From positions 1-64,000 of the forward strand of contig CAMDTW010000161.1 in the NCBI GenBank assembly GCA_945910005.1: 64,000 nucleotides of DNA, given 5' to 3'. Made by a program: the position numbers and the translations under genes. The stretch comes from Isoperla grammatica (lineage: Eukaryota > Arthropoda > Insecta > Plecoptera > Perlodidae). Within the stretch, counting starts at the first letter, position 1. Each line of letters opens with the position of its first letter. The notes beneath the pieces were generated by a model that was given only the letters and a program-made list of their open reading frames with translations, searched no databases and was not told the origin of the DNA. This document shows, one piece after another, positions 41,201-52,872 of the stretch.

Positions 41201-41667
41201 AGTAGATTGGGACAAGGTTGTGGTACAGACGCGCGTGCAGGAAGAGAAGTGCTTGTAAGACAGGATTCATTAAAGGAATGAAAGTGGGTGCTGTTACCAA
41301 TTGCCCAACCACCACTTCTGATAGACACTGTAACATCAAACTGAGTAAGAAAGTCCCGGCCAAGAATTAGCTCCCGACAGAGGTGGGGTAAGTACAGACA
41401 CTTCAATATGTGCCAGCGATCGGCGATAACAATAGGCACAAACACAGCGAGTTCACTACGGACATTACCAGATGCCATGCTGATAGAGATCGAGCATTGT
41501 TCAACCTTGGCACCTATTCCTTGTGCCGCTGATAGCGCCGACGGTCCAATCAAAGAACAACTTGAGCCCGTGTCCAGTAATGCCTGAATAGTGTGGTGAC
41601 CTATAAACAATGTAATAATTGGGTCACATTCCTGTTTCAGTTTGGGTGTATCGAGAGCCATAAACAC
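38287..41667 (-). CDS. pol: Pol polyprotein: protease, reverse transcriptase, RNase H, integrase
   Basis: 1,126 residues, full length for env-less gypsy Pol. Protease: LLDTGSS with catalytic D32, and LILGRDFL at 100-107. Reverse transcriptase at about 205-430: LAVDYRHLN around D259, STIDLSQGF with D294, MPFGLAGAP, and FLDD at 356-359 (F replaces the usual Y, common in this family). RNase H at about 500-620: TDAS D505, E551, D576 in CDHASL, D619. Integrase: zinc finger H758, H763, C793, C796; core D825, D884 and E919 (34 residues between the last two by my count); GPY at 1062-1064. No chromodomain follows. The start listed is a GTG. The first ATG is codon 3, and the frame is open back to 41751, overlapping gag by about 40 nt in the -1 frame. 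Expression as a Gag-Pol fusion by -1 frameshifting is therefore more likely than independent initiation. No stop or frameshift breaks the frame. Confidence 0.96.
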   Translation of the reverse strand: MFMALDTPKLKQECDPIITLFIGHHTIQALLDTGSSCSLIGPSALSAAQGIGAKVEQCSISISMASGNVRSELAVFVPIVIADRWHILKCLYLPHLCRELILGRDFLTQFDVTVSIRSGGWAIGNSTHFHSFNESCLTSTSLPARASVPQPCPNLLDSSAMVDCPKRIQPALHNLLHKYSCLFSDTPGFTDLIQHQIITDSHPPVQCRLRPVNHMKRNVMDGLVDKLLEQKIIQPSSSSWTSAPVIVPKKTGGYRLAVDYRHLNKCSQVPKWPMPRTDWILAQLGPARYFSTIDLSQGFFQIAVAPKDRHKTAFLCHRGTFEFLRMPFGLAGAPASFQKLMDKVLAGISHRFCLEFLDDIIIYSNSLEEHLQHLEEVFARLAKAGLTVNTSKLQLFQTSINFLGHIIKQGLYSPNPSKVAAVNNFPSPRKVKDLQSFLGLVGYYRTFIQNFSTIAKPLTCLLRKDTPWTWDLPQKNAFIALKNALSYVTDLALPDLNQPFVIETDASGLGLGAVLLQASDPNVTNSPLRPVAFISRTLSKHEENYTVQEWECLAVVWAVDKFRPYIEMTSFDIICDHASLSWMFSTELASNRVKRWVLRLQGYDCTIKYRRGIANVPADALSRHPIAIHPPSHLDSTTFVNQLLPLFVEAPDAEVTFEDPPQEVCVTNLATISIDTLTDMPKLAAEQLQDEQLREIHRVVTRNQSSTTVTCSRQTKDLASETEIDADGVMWRVSQLSPPRVWLPQHLRQIVLAATHSHPLSGHLGFFKTLHRTQERYTWLGMRHDILTYVRSCQTCQRIKPRSQKQFGYMEVSPAVRPFAELSIDLVGPLPRSRNNFLYILVVIDKFTRYPEIFPLRSPTTKQITSKLEELFCRHGFPDAISSDNGKQFVSAIWKSTMALFGISDRHTVPYRPCGQQVERHNGTLKTSIRAYCDNHRDWDRHLHALAFALRTAVSEVTGYSPATLTYGRDLHAPWDRRDPLDEDSSAVQVHEYAVDLKHRLTDAWHWARTRASAAQAKSKQNYDVRRQPNPFVVGDLVLRDAHVLSDAAMAVSAGLAPRHSGPYQITRQIATNSFELVDPKSGKCMGRANADQLKKWVSSPSWATRVDDQQRRVLRPRKSKSTVHD

Positions 41668-41711
41668 GTTGTTTGTACTGTAGTTCTCCTGAACTGGCCC
41701 TATGTCCCGAA

Positions 41712-42920
41712 CTACAGTTTCCCGTTTCCCTGGCGTCGAGGGCAGTTTCGTTTAAAATGATCAAACGAACCACATACCCAACAAGCGTTTCTGTCAGTAG
41801 ATCCTCGTGATGAAGACGAACTCTGTTGGCCTGACGAAGTAGGAGATGAAAATGCCAAATCAGCTGCCACAGCATTTGTGGGCGGAGGCGGAGGTCGGTA
41901 GTTGTTGTGCCGCCACAAAATAGCCTGGATTGTAGGTGCAACCACAGCGAGGTCACGCAGGTTTGCAAAAGAGCGTCCTTGAAGAAAGGGATAATACTGT
42001 GGGTGCATCTGGCGCATTACCCGCGCCACTTTCTCTGCATCGGATACCGTGGACCCAATACGATCGTAGTAGCTGGAGATAGTGCGCACATAAGCAGAAA
42101 GGGGTTCATCTGGATGTTGGGTTCGCATTTCTAGTTCAGCCTTAAGTCGTGCCAGATAGTCTGGCCTATCATACTCATTGTGAAGGGCAACTTTGAAGTC
42201 CTCCCAACTGTTGCATCCTCCCACGAAATTCCACCAGCGGAAAGCGTCACCAACAAGCGCTGCTGGAAGAACATGGCTAACAATGTACGAGAGTGGTACG
42301 CCCTGTCCCCGAGCGTATTGCTCCATGTCCAACAAGAATTCCTCTGCGCTTTTCGGGTCCCCACAGCCAAAGAATGTAGGAAGCGGGCCCTGAACATGGG
42401 GCGAAGGGTTTTGCGGCTGCTGTTGGTAGTATGGCGAAACAAATGGATTTATGGATGTGTCGGGGTGAAGTGGGGAATCGTGCGCAGTGCGTTGTACAGG
42501 AGTAGAATACAAGGGCTCTTGCACGACTTGTGAACTGGCCTGACCTAGCATCTCGGAGACTGGTATGGTTATCGATGCCTGCAAATTCGAATATGTAACT
42601 ACGGGCAGTGAGTGTGAACTAGGCGCGACCGAATGTCGTCTTGGCGGGATGGGAGGTGGTGTGACAGAAGTACTTCCCGAGATACTCGTAGGACGCCCTG
42701 TGGCATGACTTGAGGATGTACCAGAAGCGGCAGGCAGCTCACGAGATGCGTGGGCAATAGTAGTAGGCTGTGTTTGCAAACGGAGTGGAATTGCTGCAGC
42801 TTTGGGAGACAACAGCTCACGCAGCCTGTGATGGTATACCTCAGTACCCTCGGCTTGAAGAGCCATTAGCTTGTGAACAATGTCCAGAGGTAGCAAATCT
42901 TCTTGAAGAAACCCCTCCAT
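41712..42920 (-). CDS. gag: Gag polyprotein (capsid and nucleocapsid)
   Basis: 402 residues. It packages element RNA into virus-like particles in the cytoplasm. The N-terminal ~180 residues are rich in S, T, P and Q (proline-rich around 88-95) and probably disordered. A retrotransposon-gag capsid-like helical region lies at about 180-340, with ALVGDAFRWW (221-230), WEDFKVALHNEY (239-250) and an RTISSYYDRIGS segment. A polyproline stretch is at 343-347. A single zinc knuckle CX2CX4HX4C (C380, C383, H388, C393) at the C-terminus binds RNA. The ATG at 42920 is the first good start, 83 nt after the primer binding site. The last codons include a slippery heptamer leading into pol. Assignment rests on the zinc knuckle, position and the capsid-like motifs. 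Confidence 0.93.
   Translation of the reverse strand: MEGFLQEDLLPLDIVHKLMALQAEGTEVYHHRLRELLSPKAAAIPLRLQTQPTTIAHASRELPAASGTSSSHATGRPTSISGSTSVTPPPIPPRRHSVAPSSHSLPVVTYSNLQASITIPVSEMLGQASSQVVQEPLYSTPVQRTAHDSPLHPDTSINPFVSPYYQQQPQNPSPHVQGPLPTFFGCGDPKSAEEFLLDMEQYARGQGVPLSYIVSHVLPAALVGDAFRWWNFVGGCNSWEDFKVALHNEYDRPDYLARLKAELEMRTQHPDEPLSAYVRTISSYYDRIGSTVSDAEKVARVMRQMHPQYYPFLQGRSFANLRDLAVVAPTIQAILWRHNNYRPPPPPTNAVAADLAFSSPTSSGQQSSSSSRGSTDRNACWVCGSFDHFKRNCPRRQGNGKL
41724..41730 (-). promoter_or_regulatory. Candidate -1 ribosomal frameshift site GGGAAAC
   Basis: In the gag frame the codons run CAG GGA AAC GGG AAA CTG TAG, so the heptamer reads G GGA AAC, the canonical X XXY YYZ pattern. It lies 9 nt before the gag stop. 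Slipping back one base enters the pol frame (next codon at 41724), which is open from there into the protease domain. A downstream stem or pseudoknot was not worked out. Confidence 0.75.
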
Positions 42921-43003
42921 TATGTCAAATGCGCCGGGGTTAGGAACTGATTTTATAAGCTACAAATAATAAACAGTGTTTAAACGTTACCTTATACTGC
43001 TTT
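42921..43003 (-). other. 5' leader between primer binding site and gag
   Basis: A short, AT-rich 83-nt untranslated leader. In minus reading it runs from the AAAGCAGTATAAGG after the primer site to the gag ATG. Packaging signals would be expected here, but none is recognisable by eye. Confidence 0.6.
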
Positions 43004-43016
43004 GGACGAGCCCCCA
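43004..43016 (-). other. Primer binding site, tRNA-Pro type
   Basis: On the minus strand TGGGGGCTCGTCC starts 2 nt after the 5' LTR ends (ACA-AT-TGG). It begins with TGG, the complement of tRNA CCA. These 13 bases match the tRNA-Pro primer sequence familiar from gammaretroviruses. The match to the host's own tRNA-Pro cannot be checked here. Confidence 0.85.
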
Positions 43017-43018
43017 AT

Positions 43019-43317
43019 TGTAGCGTCGTCTAATATACAAATAACTGTTCTATAAATACTGCGTAATATTACTTTTATTTCCTCTTTTTAGAGATACAAA
43101 ACACTCCTCCATTTCCCTTTTACAACAATCACCATTCTGTCTTTTCACCGCCTTCTCACTATTTCCAATCCTATAACTTAATCTGAATACTCCACGGTCT
43201 TCTTGATGCTTTATACAATTCCAATTACACCGCCTTCTTACTATTTCCATTCCTATAATTACAATACTAATCTAAACTACTAATAACTAATATAGTGTAA
43301 GCAGGCACACCGTGACA
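43019..43317 (-). repeat. 5' LTR (299 bp, promoter-bearing)
   Basis: Appears identical to 37977-38275 (offset 5,042) over all 299 bp by eye. LTRs are copied from one template at insertion, so identity means little time has passed. On the minus strand it should drive transcription of gag-pol. The AATAAA is at 43074-43079. A duplicate of the 66-codon frame lies at 43050-43250. Confidence 0.95.
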
Positions 43318-43321
43318 AGAG
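43318..43321. repeat. Target-site duplication AGAG, right
   Basis: Matches 37973-37976. The satellite then continues in phase (gaatcttgcatacgg) in the same monomer that was interrupted. Confidence 0.85.
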
Positions 43322-46300
43322 GAATCTTGCATACGGCTGGGATTCCTAAGGGTTTCAACCAAATTGCACAAATCGTTGTTTTAGACCGTTTCAGGCTCCA
43401 ATAAGCACAATTTGTCCATTTCGTCACATTTCGATAACTTCTATAGAAGTTACACCCTCCGTCGAAAAATAAGAATTATAGGTTGCATTCTTCAAGAGTA
43501 TAATGAAAATGCATAAATTGAGTTTTTTCGTCGTTTTTGGTTAAAATATGCATAAAAAATAGAAATTGGCTGATTTCAGTCTATCTACCACAAACTTCCA
43601 GTTTTAAGAGGAATCTTGCATACGGCCGGGATTCCTAAGGGTTTCAACCAAAGTTGACAAATCGTTGTTTTAAAGCGTTTCAGGCTCCAATAAGCACAAT
43701 TTGTCCATTTCGTCACATTTCGATAACTTCTATAGAAGTTACACCCTCCGTTGAAAAATAAGAATTATAGGCTGCATTCTTCAAGAGTATAATGAAAATG
43801 CATAAATTGAGTTTTTTCGTCGTTTTTGGTTAAAATATGCATAAAATATAGAAATTGGATGATTTCAGTCTATCTACCACAAACTTCCAGTTTTAAGAGG
43901 AATCTTGCATACGGCTGGGATTCCTAAGGGTTTCAACCAAAAATGACAAATCGTTGTTTTAGAGCGTTTCAGGCTCCAATAAGCACAAATTGTCCATTTC
44001 GTCACATTTCGATAACTTCTATAGAAGTTACAACCTCCGTTGAAAAATAAGAATTATAGGCTGCATTCTTCAAGAGTATAATGAAAATGCATAAATTGAG
44101 TTTTTTCGTCGTTTTTGGTTAAAATATGCATAAAATATAGAAATTGGCTGATTTTAGTCTATCTACCACAAACTTCCAGTTTTAAGAGGAATCTTGCATA
44201 CGGCTGGGATTCCTAAGGGTTTCAACCAAAGTTAACAAATCGTTGTTTTAGAGCGTTTCAGGCTCCAATAAGCACAATTTGTCCATTTCGTCACATTTCG
44301 ATAACTTCTATAGAAGTTACACCCTCCGTTGAAAAATAAGAATTATAGGTTGCATTCTTCAAGAGTATAATGAAAATGCATAAATTGAGTTTTTTCGTCG
44401 TTTTTGGTTAAAATATGCATAAAAAATAGAAATTGGCTGATTTCAGTCTATCTACCACAAACTTCCAGTTTTAAGAGGAATCTTGCATACGGCCGGGATT
44501 CCTAAGGGTTTCAACCAAAGTTGACAAATCGTTGTTTTAGAGCGTTTCAGGCTCCAATAAGCACAATTTGTCCATTTCGTCACATTTTGATAACTACTTT
44601 AGAAGTTACACCAACCGTTGAAAAATAATAATGTTAGTGTGCATTCTGAAAGAGTTATATGAAAATGCATAAATTGAGTTTTTTGGTCGTTTTTGGTTAA
44701 ATTATGCATAAAATATTGAAATTGGCTGATTTTAGTCTATCTACCACAAACTTCCAGTTTTAAGAGGAATCTTGCATACGGCCGGGATTCCTAAGGGTTT
44801 CAACCAAAGTTGACAAATCGTTGTTTTAGAGCGTTTCACGCTCCAATAAGCACAAATTGTCCATTTCGTCACATTTTGATAACTTCTATAGAAGTTACAC
44901 CCTCCGTTGAAAAATAAGAATTATAGGCTGCATTCTTCAAGAGTATAATGAAAATGCATAAATTGAGTTTTTTCGTCGTTTTTGGTTAAAATATGTATAA
45001 AATATAGAAATTGGCTGATTTTAGTCTATCTACCACAAACTTCTAGTTTTAAGAGGAATCTTGCATACGGCTGGGACTCCTAAGGGTTTCAACCAAATTG
45101 CACAAATCGTTGTTTTAGAGCGTTTCAGGCTCCAATAAGCACAATTTGTTTATTTCGTCACATTTCGATAACTTCTATAGAAGTTACACCCTCCGTCGAA
45201 AAATAAGAATTATAGGTTGCATTCTTCAAGAGTATAATGAAAATGCATAAATTGAGTTTTTTCGTCGTTTTTGGTTAAAATATGCATAAAAAATAGAAAT
45301 TGGCTGATTTCAGTCTATCTACCACAAACTTCCAGTTTTAAGAGGAATCTTGCATACGGCCGGGATTCCTAAGGGTTTCAACCAAAGTTGACAAATCGTT
45401 GTTTAAGAGCGTTTTAGGCTCCAATAAGCACAATTTGTCCATTTCGTCACATTTCGATAACTTCAATAGAAGTTACACCCTAAGTTGAAAATTAAGAATT
45501 ATAGGCTGCATTCTTCAAGAGTATAATGAAAATGCATAAATTGACTTTTTTCGTCGTTTTTGGTTAAAATATGCATAAAATATAGAAATTGGCTGATTTT
45601 AGTCTATCTACCACAAACTTCCAGTTTTAAGAGGAATCTTGCATACGGCTGGGATTCCTAAGGGTTTCAACCAAATTGCACAAATCGTTGTTTTAGAGCG
45701 TTTCAGGCTCCAATAAGCACAATTTGTCCACTTCGTTACATTTCGATAACTTCTATAGAAGTTACACCCTCCGTCGAAAAATAAGAATTATAGGTTGCAT
45801 TCTTCAAGAGTATAATGAAAATGCATAAATTGAGTTTTTTCGTCGTTTTTGGTTAAAATATGCATAAAATATAGAAATTGGTGATTTTAGTCTATCTACC
45901 ACAAACTTCCAGTTTTAAGAGGAATCTTGCATACGGCTGGGATTCCTAAGGGTTTCAACCAAATTGCACAAATCGTTGTTTTAGACCGTTTCAGGCTCCA
46001 ATAAGCACAATTTGTCCATTTCGTCACATTTCGATAACTTCTATAGAAGTTACACCCTCCGTCGAAAAATAAGAATTATAGGTTGCATTCTTCAAGAGTA
46101 TAATGAAAATGCATAAATTGAGTTTTTTCGTCGTTTTTGGTTAAAATATGCATAAAAAATAGAAATTGGCTGTTTTTAGTCTATCTACCACAAACTTCCA
46201 GTTTTAAGAGGAATCTTGCATACGGCCGGGATTCCTAAGGGTTTCAACCAAAGTTGACAAATCGTTGTTTTAGAGCGTTTTAGGCTCCAATAAGCACAAT

Positions 46301-49300
46301 TTGTCCATTTCGTCACATTTCGATAACTTCTATAGAAGTTACACCCTCCGTTGAAAAATAAGAATTATATTTTGCATTCTTCAAGAGTATAATGAAAATG
46401 CATAAATTGAGTTTTTTCGTCGTTTTTGGTTAAAATATGCATAAAATAAAGAAAAAGGCTGATTTTAGTCTATCTACCACAAACTTCCAGTTTTAAGAGG
46501 AATCTTGCATACTGCTGGGATTCCTAAGGGTTTCAACCAAATTGCACAAATCGTTGTTTTAGAGCGTTTCAGGCTCCAATAAGCACAATTTGTCCATTTC
46601 GTCACATTTCGATAACTTCTATAGAAGTTACACCCTCCGTCGAAAAATAAGAATTATAGGTTGCATTCTTCAAGAGTATAATGAAAATGCATAAATTGAC
46701 TTTTTTCGTCGTTTTTGGTTAAAATATGCATAAAAAATAGAAATTGGCTGATTTCAGTCTAGCTACCACAAACTTCCAGTTTTAAGAGGAATCTTGCATA
46801 CGGCCGGGATTCCTAAGGGTTTCAACCAAAGTTGACAAATCGTTGTTTTAGAGCGTTTCAGGCTCCAATAAATACAATTTGTCCATTTCGTCACATTTCG
46901 ATAACTACTTTAGAAGTTACACCAACCGTTGAAAAATAATAATGTTAGTGTGCATTCTGAAAGAGTATTATGAAAATGCATAAATTGAGTTTTTTGGTCG
47001 TTTTTGGTTAAAATATGCATAAAATATAGAAATTGGCTGATTTTAGTCTATCTACCACAAACTTCCAGTTTAAAGAGGAATCTTGCATACGGCCGGGATT
47101 CCTAAGGGTTTCAACCAAAGTTGACAAATCGTTGTTTTAGAGCGTTTCAGGCTCCAATAAGCACAAATTGTCCATTTCTTCACATTTCGATAACTTCTAC
47201 AGAAGTTACACCCTCCGTTGAAAAATAAGAATTATAGGCTGCATTCTTCAAGAGTATAATGAAAATGCATAAATTGAGTTTTTTCGTCGTTTTTGGTTAA
47301 AATATGCATTAAATATAGAAATTGGCTGATTTTAGTCTATCTACCACAAACTTCCAGTTTTAAGAGGAATCTTGCATACGGCTGGGATTCCTAAGGGTTT
47401 CAACCAAAGTTAACAAATCGTTGGTTTAGAGCGTTTCAGGCTCCAATAAGCACAATTTGTCCATTTCGTCACATTTCGATAACTTCTATAGAAGTTACAC
47501 CCTCCGTTGAAAAATAAGAATTATAGGTTGCATTCTTCAAGAGTATAATGAAAATGCATAAATTGAGTTTTTTCGTCGTTTTTGATTAAAATATGCATAA
47601 AAAATAGAAATTGGCTGATTTCAGTCTATCTACCACAAACTTCCAGTTTAAAGAGGAATCTTGCATACGGCAAGGATTCCTAAGGGTTTCAACCAAAGTT
47701 GACAAATCGTTGTTTTAGAGCGTTTTAGGCTCCAAACAGCACAAATTGTCCATTTCGTCACATTTCGATAACTTCTATAGAAGTTACAACCTCCGTTGAA
47801 AAATAAGAATTATAGGCTGCATTCTTCAAGAGTATAATGAAAATGCATAAATTGAGTTTTTTCGTCGTTTTTGGTTAAAATATGCATAAAATATAGAAAT
47901 TGGCTGATTTTAGTCTATCTACCACAAACTTCCAGTTTTAAGAGGAATCTTGCATACGGCTGGGATTCCTAAGGGTTTCAACCAAACTGCACAAATCGTT
48001 GTTTTAGAGCGTTTCAGGCTCCAATAAGCACAATTTGTCCACTTCGTTACATTTCGATAACTTCTATAGAAGTTACACCCTCCGTCGAAAAATAAGAATT
48101 ATAGGTTGCATTCTTCAAGAGTATAATGAAAATGCATAAATTGAGTTTTTTCGTCGTTTTTGGTTAAAATATGCATAAAATATAGAAATTGGTGATTTTA
48201 GTCTATCTACCACAAACTTCCAGTTTTAAGAGGAATCTTGCATACGGCTGGGATTCCTAAGGGTTTCAACCAAATTGCACAAATCGTTGTTTTAGACCGT
48301 TTCAGGCTCCAATAAGCACAATTTGTCCATTTCGTCACATTTCGATAACTTCTATAGAAGTTACACCCTCCGTCGAAAAATAAGAATTATAGGTTGCATT
48401 CTTCAAGAGTATAATGAAAATGCATAAATTGAGTTTTTTCGTCGTTTTTGGTTAAAATATGCATAAAAAATAGAAATTGGCTGATTTCAGTCTATCTACC
48501 ACAAACTTCCAGTTTTAAGAGGAATCTTGCATACGGCCGGGATTCCTAAGGGTTTTAACCAAAGTTGACAAATCGTTGTTTTAGAGCGTTTTAGGCTCCA
48601 ATAAGCACAATTTGTCCATTTCGTCACATTTCGATAACTTCTATAGAAGTTACACCCTCCGTTAAAAAATAAGATTTATAGGCTGCATTCTTCAAGAGTA
48701 TAATGAAAATGCATAAATTGAGTTTTTTCGTCGTTTTTGATTAAAATATGCATAAAATATAGAAATTGGCTGATTTTAGTCTATTTACCACAAACTTCCA
48801 GTTTTAAGAGGAATCTTGCATACGGCTGGGATTCCTAAGGGTTTCAACCAAATTGCACAAATCGTTGTTTTAGAGCGTTTCAGGCTCCAATAAGCACAAT
48901 TTGTCCATTTCGTCACATATTGATAACTTCTATAGAAGTTACACCCTCCGTCGAAAAATAAGAATTATAGGTTGCATTCTTCAAGAGTATAATGAAAATG
49001 CATAAATTGACTTTTTTCGTCGTTTTTGGTTAAAATATGCATAAAAAATAGAAATTGGCTGATTTCAGTCTATCTACCACAAACTTCCAGTTTTAAGAGG
49101 AATCTTGCATACGGCCGGGATTCCTAAGGGTTTCAACCAAAGTTGACAAATCGTTGTTTTAGAGCGTTTCAGGCTCCAATAAGCACAATTTGTCCATTTC
49201 GTCACATTTCGATAACTACTTTAGAAGTTACACCAACCGTTGAAAAATAATAATGTTAGTGTGCATTCTGAAAGAGTATTATGAAAATGCATAAATTGAG

Positions 49301-52300
49301 TTTTTTGGTCGTTTTTGGTTAAAATATGCATAAAATAAAGAAATTGGCTGATTTAAGTCTATCTACCACAAACTTCCAGTTTAAAGAGGAATCTTGCATA
49401 CGGCCGGGATTCCTAAGGGTTTCAGCCAAAGTTGACAAATCGTTGTTTTAGAGCGTTTTAGGCTCCAATAAGCACAAATTGTCCATTTCGTCACATTTCG
49501 ATAACTTCTATAGAAGTTACACCCTCCGTTGAAAAATAAGAATTATAGGCTGCATTCTTCAAGAGTATAATGAAAATGCATAAATTGAGTTTTTTCGTCG
49601 TTTTTGGTTAAAATATGCATAAAATATAGAAATTGGCTGATTTTAGTCTATCTACCACAAACTTCCAGTTTTAAGAGGAATCTTGCATACGGCTGGGATT
49701 CCTAAGGGTTTCAACCAAATTGCACAAATCGTTGTTTTAGACCGTTTCAGGCTCCAATAAGCACAATTTGTCCATTTCGTCACATTTCGATAACTTCTAT
49801 AGAAGTTACACCCTCCGTCGAAAAATAAGAATTATAGGTTGCATTCTTCAAGAGTATAATGAAAATGCATAAATTGAGTTTTTTCGTCGTTTTTGGTTAA
49901 AATATGCATAAAAAATAGAAATTGGCTGATTTCAGTCTATCTACCACAAACTTCCAGTTTTAAGAGGAATCTTGCATACGGCCGGGATTCCTAAGGGTTT
50001 CAACCAAAGTTGACAAATCGTTGTTTTAGAGCGTTTTAGGCTCCAATAAGCACAATTTGTCCATTTCGTCACATTTCGATAACTTCTATAGAAGTTACAC
50101 CCTCCGTTAAAAAATAAGATTTATAGGCTGCATTCTTCAAGAGTATAATGAAAATGCATGAATTGAGTTTTTTCGTCGTTTTTGATTAAAATATGCAAAA
50201 AATATAGAAATTGGCTGATTTTAGTCTATTTACCACAAACTTCCAGTTTGAAGAGGAATCTTGCATACGGCTGGGATTCCTAAGGGTTTCAACCAAATTG
50301 CACAAATCGTTGTTTAAGAGCGTTTCAGGCTCCAATAAGCACAATTTGTCCATTTCGTCACATTTCGATAACTTCTATAGAAGTTACACCCTCCGTCGAA
50401 AAATAAGAATTATAGGTTGCATTCTTCAAGAGTATAATGAAAATGCATAAATTGACTTTTTTCGTCGTTTTTGGTTAAAATATGCATAAAAAATAGAAAT
50501 TGGCTGATTTCAGTCTATCTACCACAAACTTCCAGTTTTAAGAGGAATCTTGCATACGGCCGGGATTCCTAAGGGTTTCAACCAAAGTTGACAAATCGTT
50601 GTTTAAGAGCGTTTTAGGCTCCAATAAGCACAATTTGTCCATTTCGTCACATTTCGATAACTTCAATAGAAGTTACACCCTAAGTTGAAAATTAAGAATT
50701 ATAGGCTGCATTCTTCAAGAGTATAATGAAAATGCATAAATTGAGTTTTTTCGTCGTTTTTGGTTAAAATATGCATAAAATATAGAAATTGGCTGATTTT
50801 AGTCTATCTACCACAAACTTCCAGTTTTAAGAGGAATCTTGCATACGGCTGGGATTCCTAAGGGTTTCAACCAAATTGCACAAATCGTTGTTTTAGAGCG
50901 TTTCAGGCTCCAATAAGCACAATTTGTCCACTTCGTTACATTTCGATAACTTCTATAGAAGTTACACCCTCCGTCGAAAAATAAGAATTATAGGTTGCAT
51001 TCTTCAAGAGTATAATGAAAATGCATAAATTGAGTTTTTTCGTCGTTTTTGGTTAAAATATGCATAAAATATAGAAATTGGTGATTTTAGTCTATCTACC
51101 ACAAACTTCCAGTTTTAAGAGGAATCTTGCATACGGCTGGGATTCCTAAGGGTTTCAACCAAATTGCACAAATCGTTGTTTTAGACCGTTTCAGGCTCCA
51201 ATAAGCACAATTTGTCCATTTCGTCACATTTCGATAACTTCTATAGAAGTTACACCCTCCGTCGAAAAATAAGAATTATAGGTTGCATTCTTCAAGAGTA
51301 TAATGAAAATGCATAAATTGAGTTTTTTCGTCGTTTTTGGTTAAAATATGCATAAAAAATAGAAATTGGCTGATTTCAGTCTATCTACCACAAACTTCCA
51401 GTTTTAAGAGGAATCTTGCATACGGCCGGGATTCCTAAGGGTTTTAACCAAAGTTGACAAATCGTTGTTTTAGAGCGTTTTAGGCTCCAATAAGCACAAT
51501 TTGTCCATTTCGTCACATTTCGATAACTTCTATAGAAGTTACACCCTCCGTTAAAAAATAAGATTTATAGGCTGCATTCTTCAAGAGTATAATGAAAATG
51601 CATAAATTGAGTTTTTTCGTCGTTTTTGATTAAAATATGCATAAAATATAGAAATTGGCTGATTTTAGTCTATTTACCACAAACTTCCAGTTTTAAGAGG
51701 AATCTTGAATACGGCTGGGATTCCTAAGGGTTTCAACCAAATTGCACAAATCGTTGTTTTAGAGCGTTTCAGGCTCCAATAAGCACAATTTGTCCATTTC
51801 GTCACATTTCGATAACTTCTATAGAAGTTACACCCTCCGTCGAAAAATAAGAATTATAGGTTGCATTCTTCAAGAGTATAATGAAAATGCATAAATTGAC
51901 TTTTTTCGTCGTTTTTGGTTAAAATATGCATAAAAAATAGAAATTGGCTGATTTCAGTCTATCTACCACAAACTTCCAGTTTTAAGAGGAATCTTGCATA
52001 CGGCCGGGATTCCTAAGGGTTTCAACCAAAGTTGACAAATCGTTGTTTTAGAGCGTTTCAGGCTCCAATAAGCACAATTTGTCCATTTCGTCACATTTCG
52101 ATAACTACTTTAGAAGTTACACCAACCGTTGAAAAATAATAATGTTAGTGTGCATTCTGAAAGAGTATTATGAAAATGCATAAATTGAGTTTTTTGGTCG
52201 TTTTTGGTTAAAATATGCATAAAATAAAGAAATTGGCTGATTTTAGTCTATCTACCACAAACTTCCAGTTTAAAGAGGAATCTTGCATACGGCCGGGATT

Positions 52301-52872
52301 CCTAAGGGTTTCAGCCAAAGTTGACAAATCGTTGTTTTAGAGCGTTTCAGGCTCCAATAAGCACAAATTGTCCATTTCGTCACATTTCGATAACTTCTAT
52401 AGAAGTTACACCCTCCGTTGAAAAATAAGAATTATAGGCTGCATTCTTCAAGAGTATAATGAAAATGCATAAATTGAGTTTTTTCGTCGTTTTTGGTTAA
52501 AATATGCATAAAATATAGAAATTGGCTGATTTTAGTCTATCTACCACAAACTTCCAGTTTTAAGAGGAATCTTGCATACGGCTGGGATTCCTAAGGGTTT
52601 CAACCAAAGTTAACAAATCGTTGTTTTAGAGCGTTTCAGGCTCCAATAAGCACAATTTGTCCATTTCGTCACATTTCGATAACTTCTATAGAAGTTACAC
52701 CCTCCGTTGAAAAATAAGAATTATAGGTTGCATTCTTCAAGAGTATAATGAAAATGCATAAATTGAGTTTTTTCGTCGTTTTTGATTAAAATATGCATAA
52801 AAAATAGAAATTGGCTGATTTCAGTCTATCTACCACAAACTTCCAGTTTAAAGAGGAATCTTGCATACGGCA

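Larger units (their letters stand above)
37977..43317 (-). mobile_element. Complete Ty3/gypsy LTR retrotransposon, apparently intact
   Basis: A 5,341-bp insertion in satellite DNA, flanked by the 4-bp duplication AGAG and ended by 299-bp direct repeats with TG...CA ends. Reading on the minus strand the order is 5' LTR, primer binding site, gag, pol (PR-RT-RNase H-IN), polypurine tract, 3' LTR. This gene order with integrase last is the Ty3/gypsy arrangement. There is no env frame: pol ends one base inside the polypurine tract. No chromodomain is evident at the Pol C-terminus. Both frames are open throughout and the LTRs appear identical by eye, so the insertion is very young. Four-bp duplications are typical of several insect gypsy lineages. 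Confidence 0.95.

Noticed and set aside
39083..42820. Additional open frames overlapping gag and pol on both strands
   Set aside because: They are shadows of the two retrotransposon genes in other frames and show no domain of their own.
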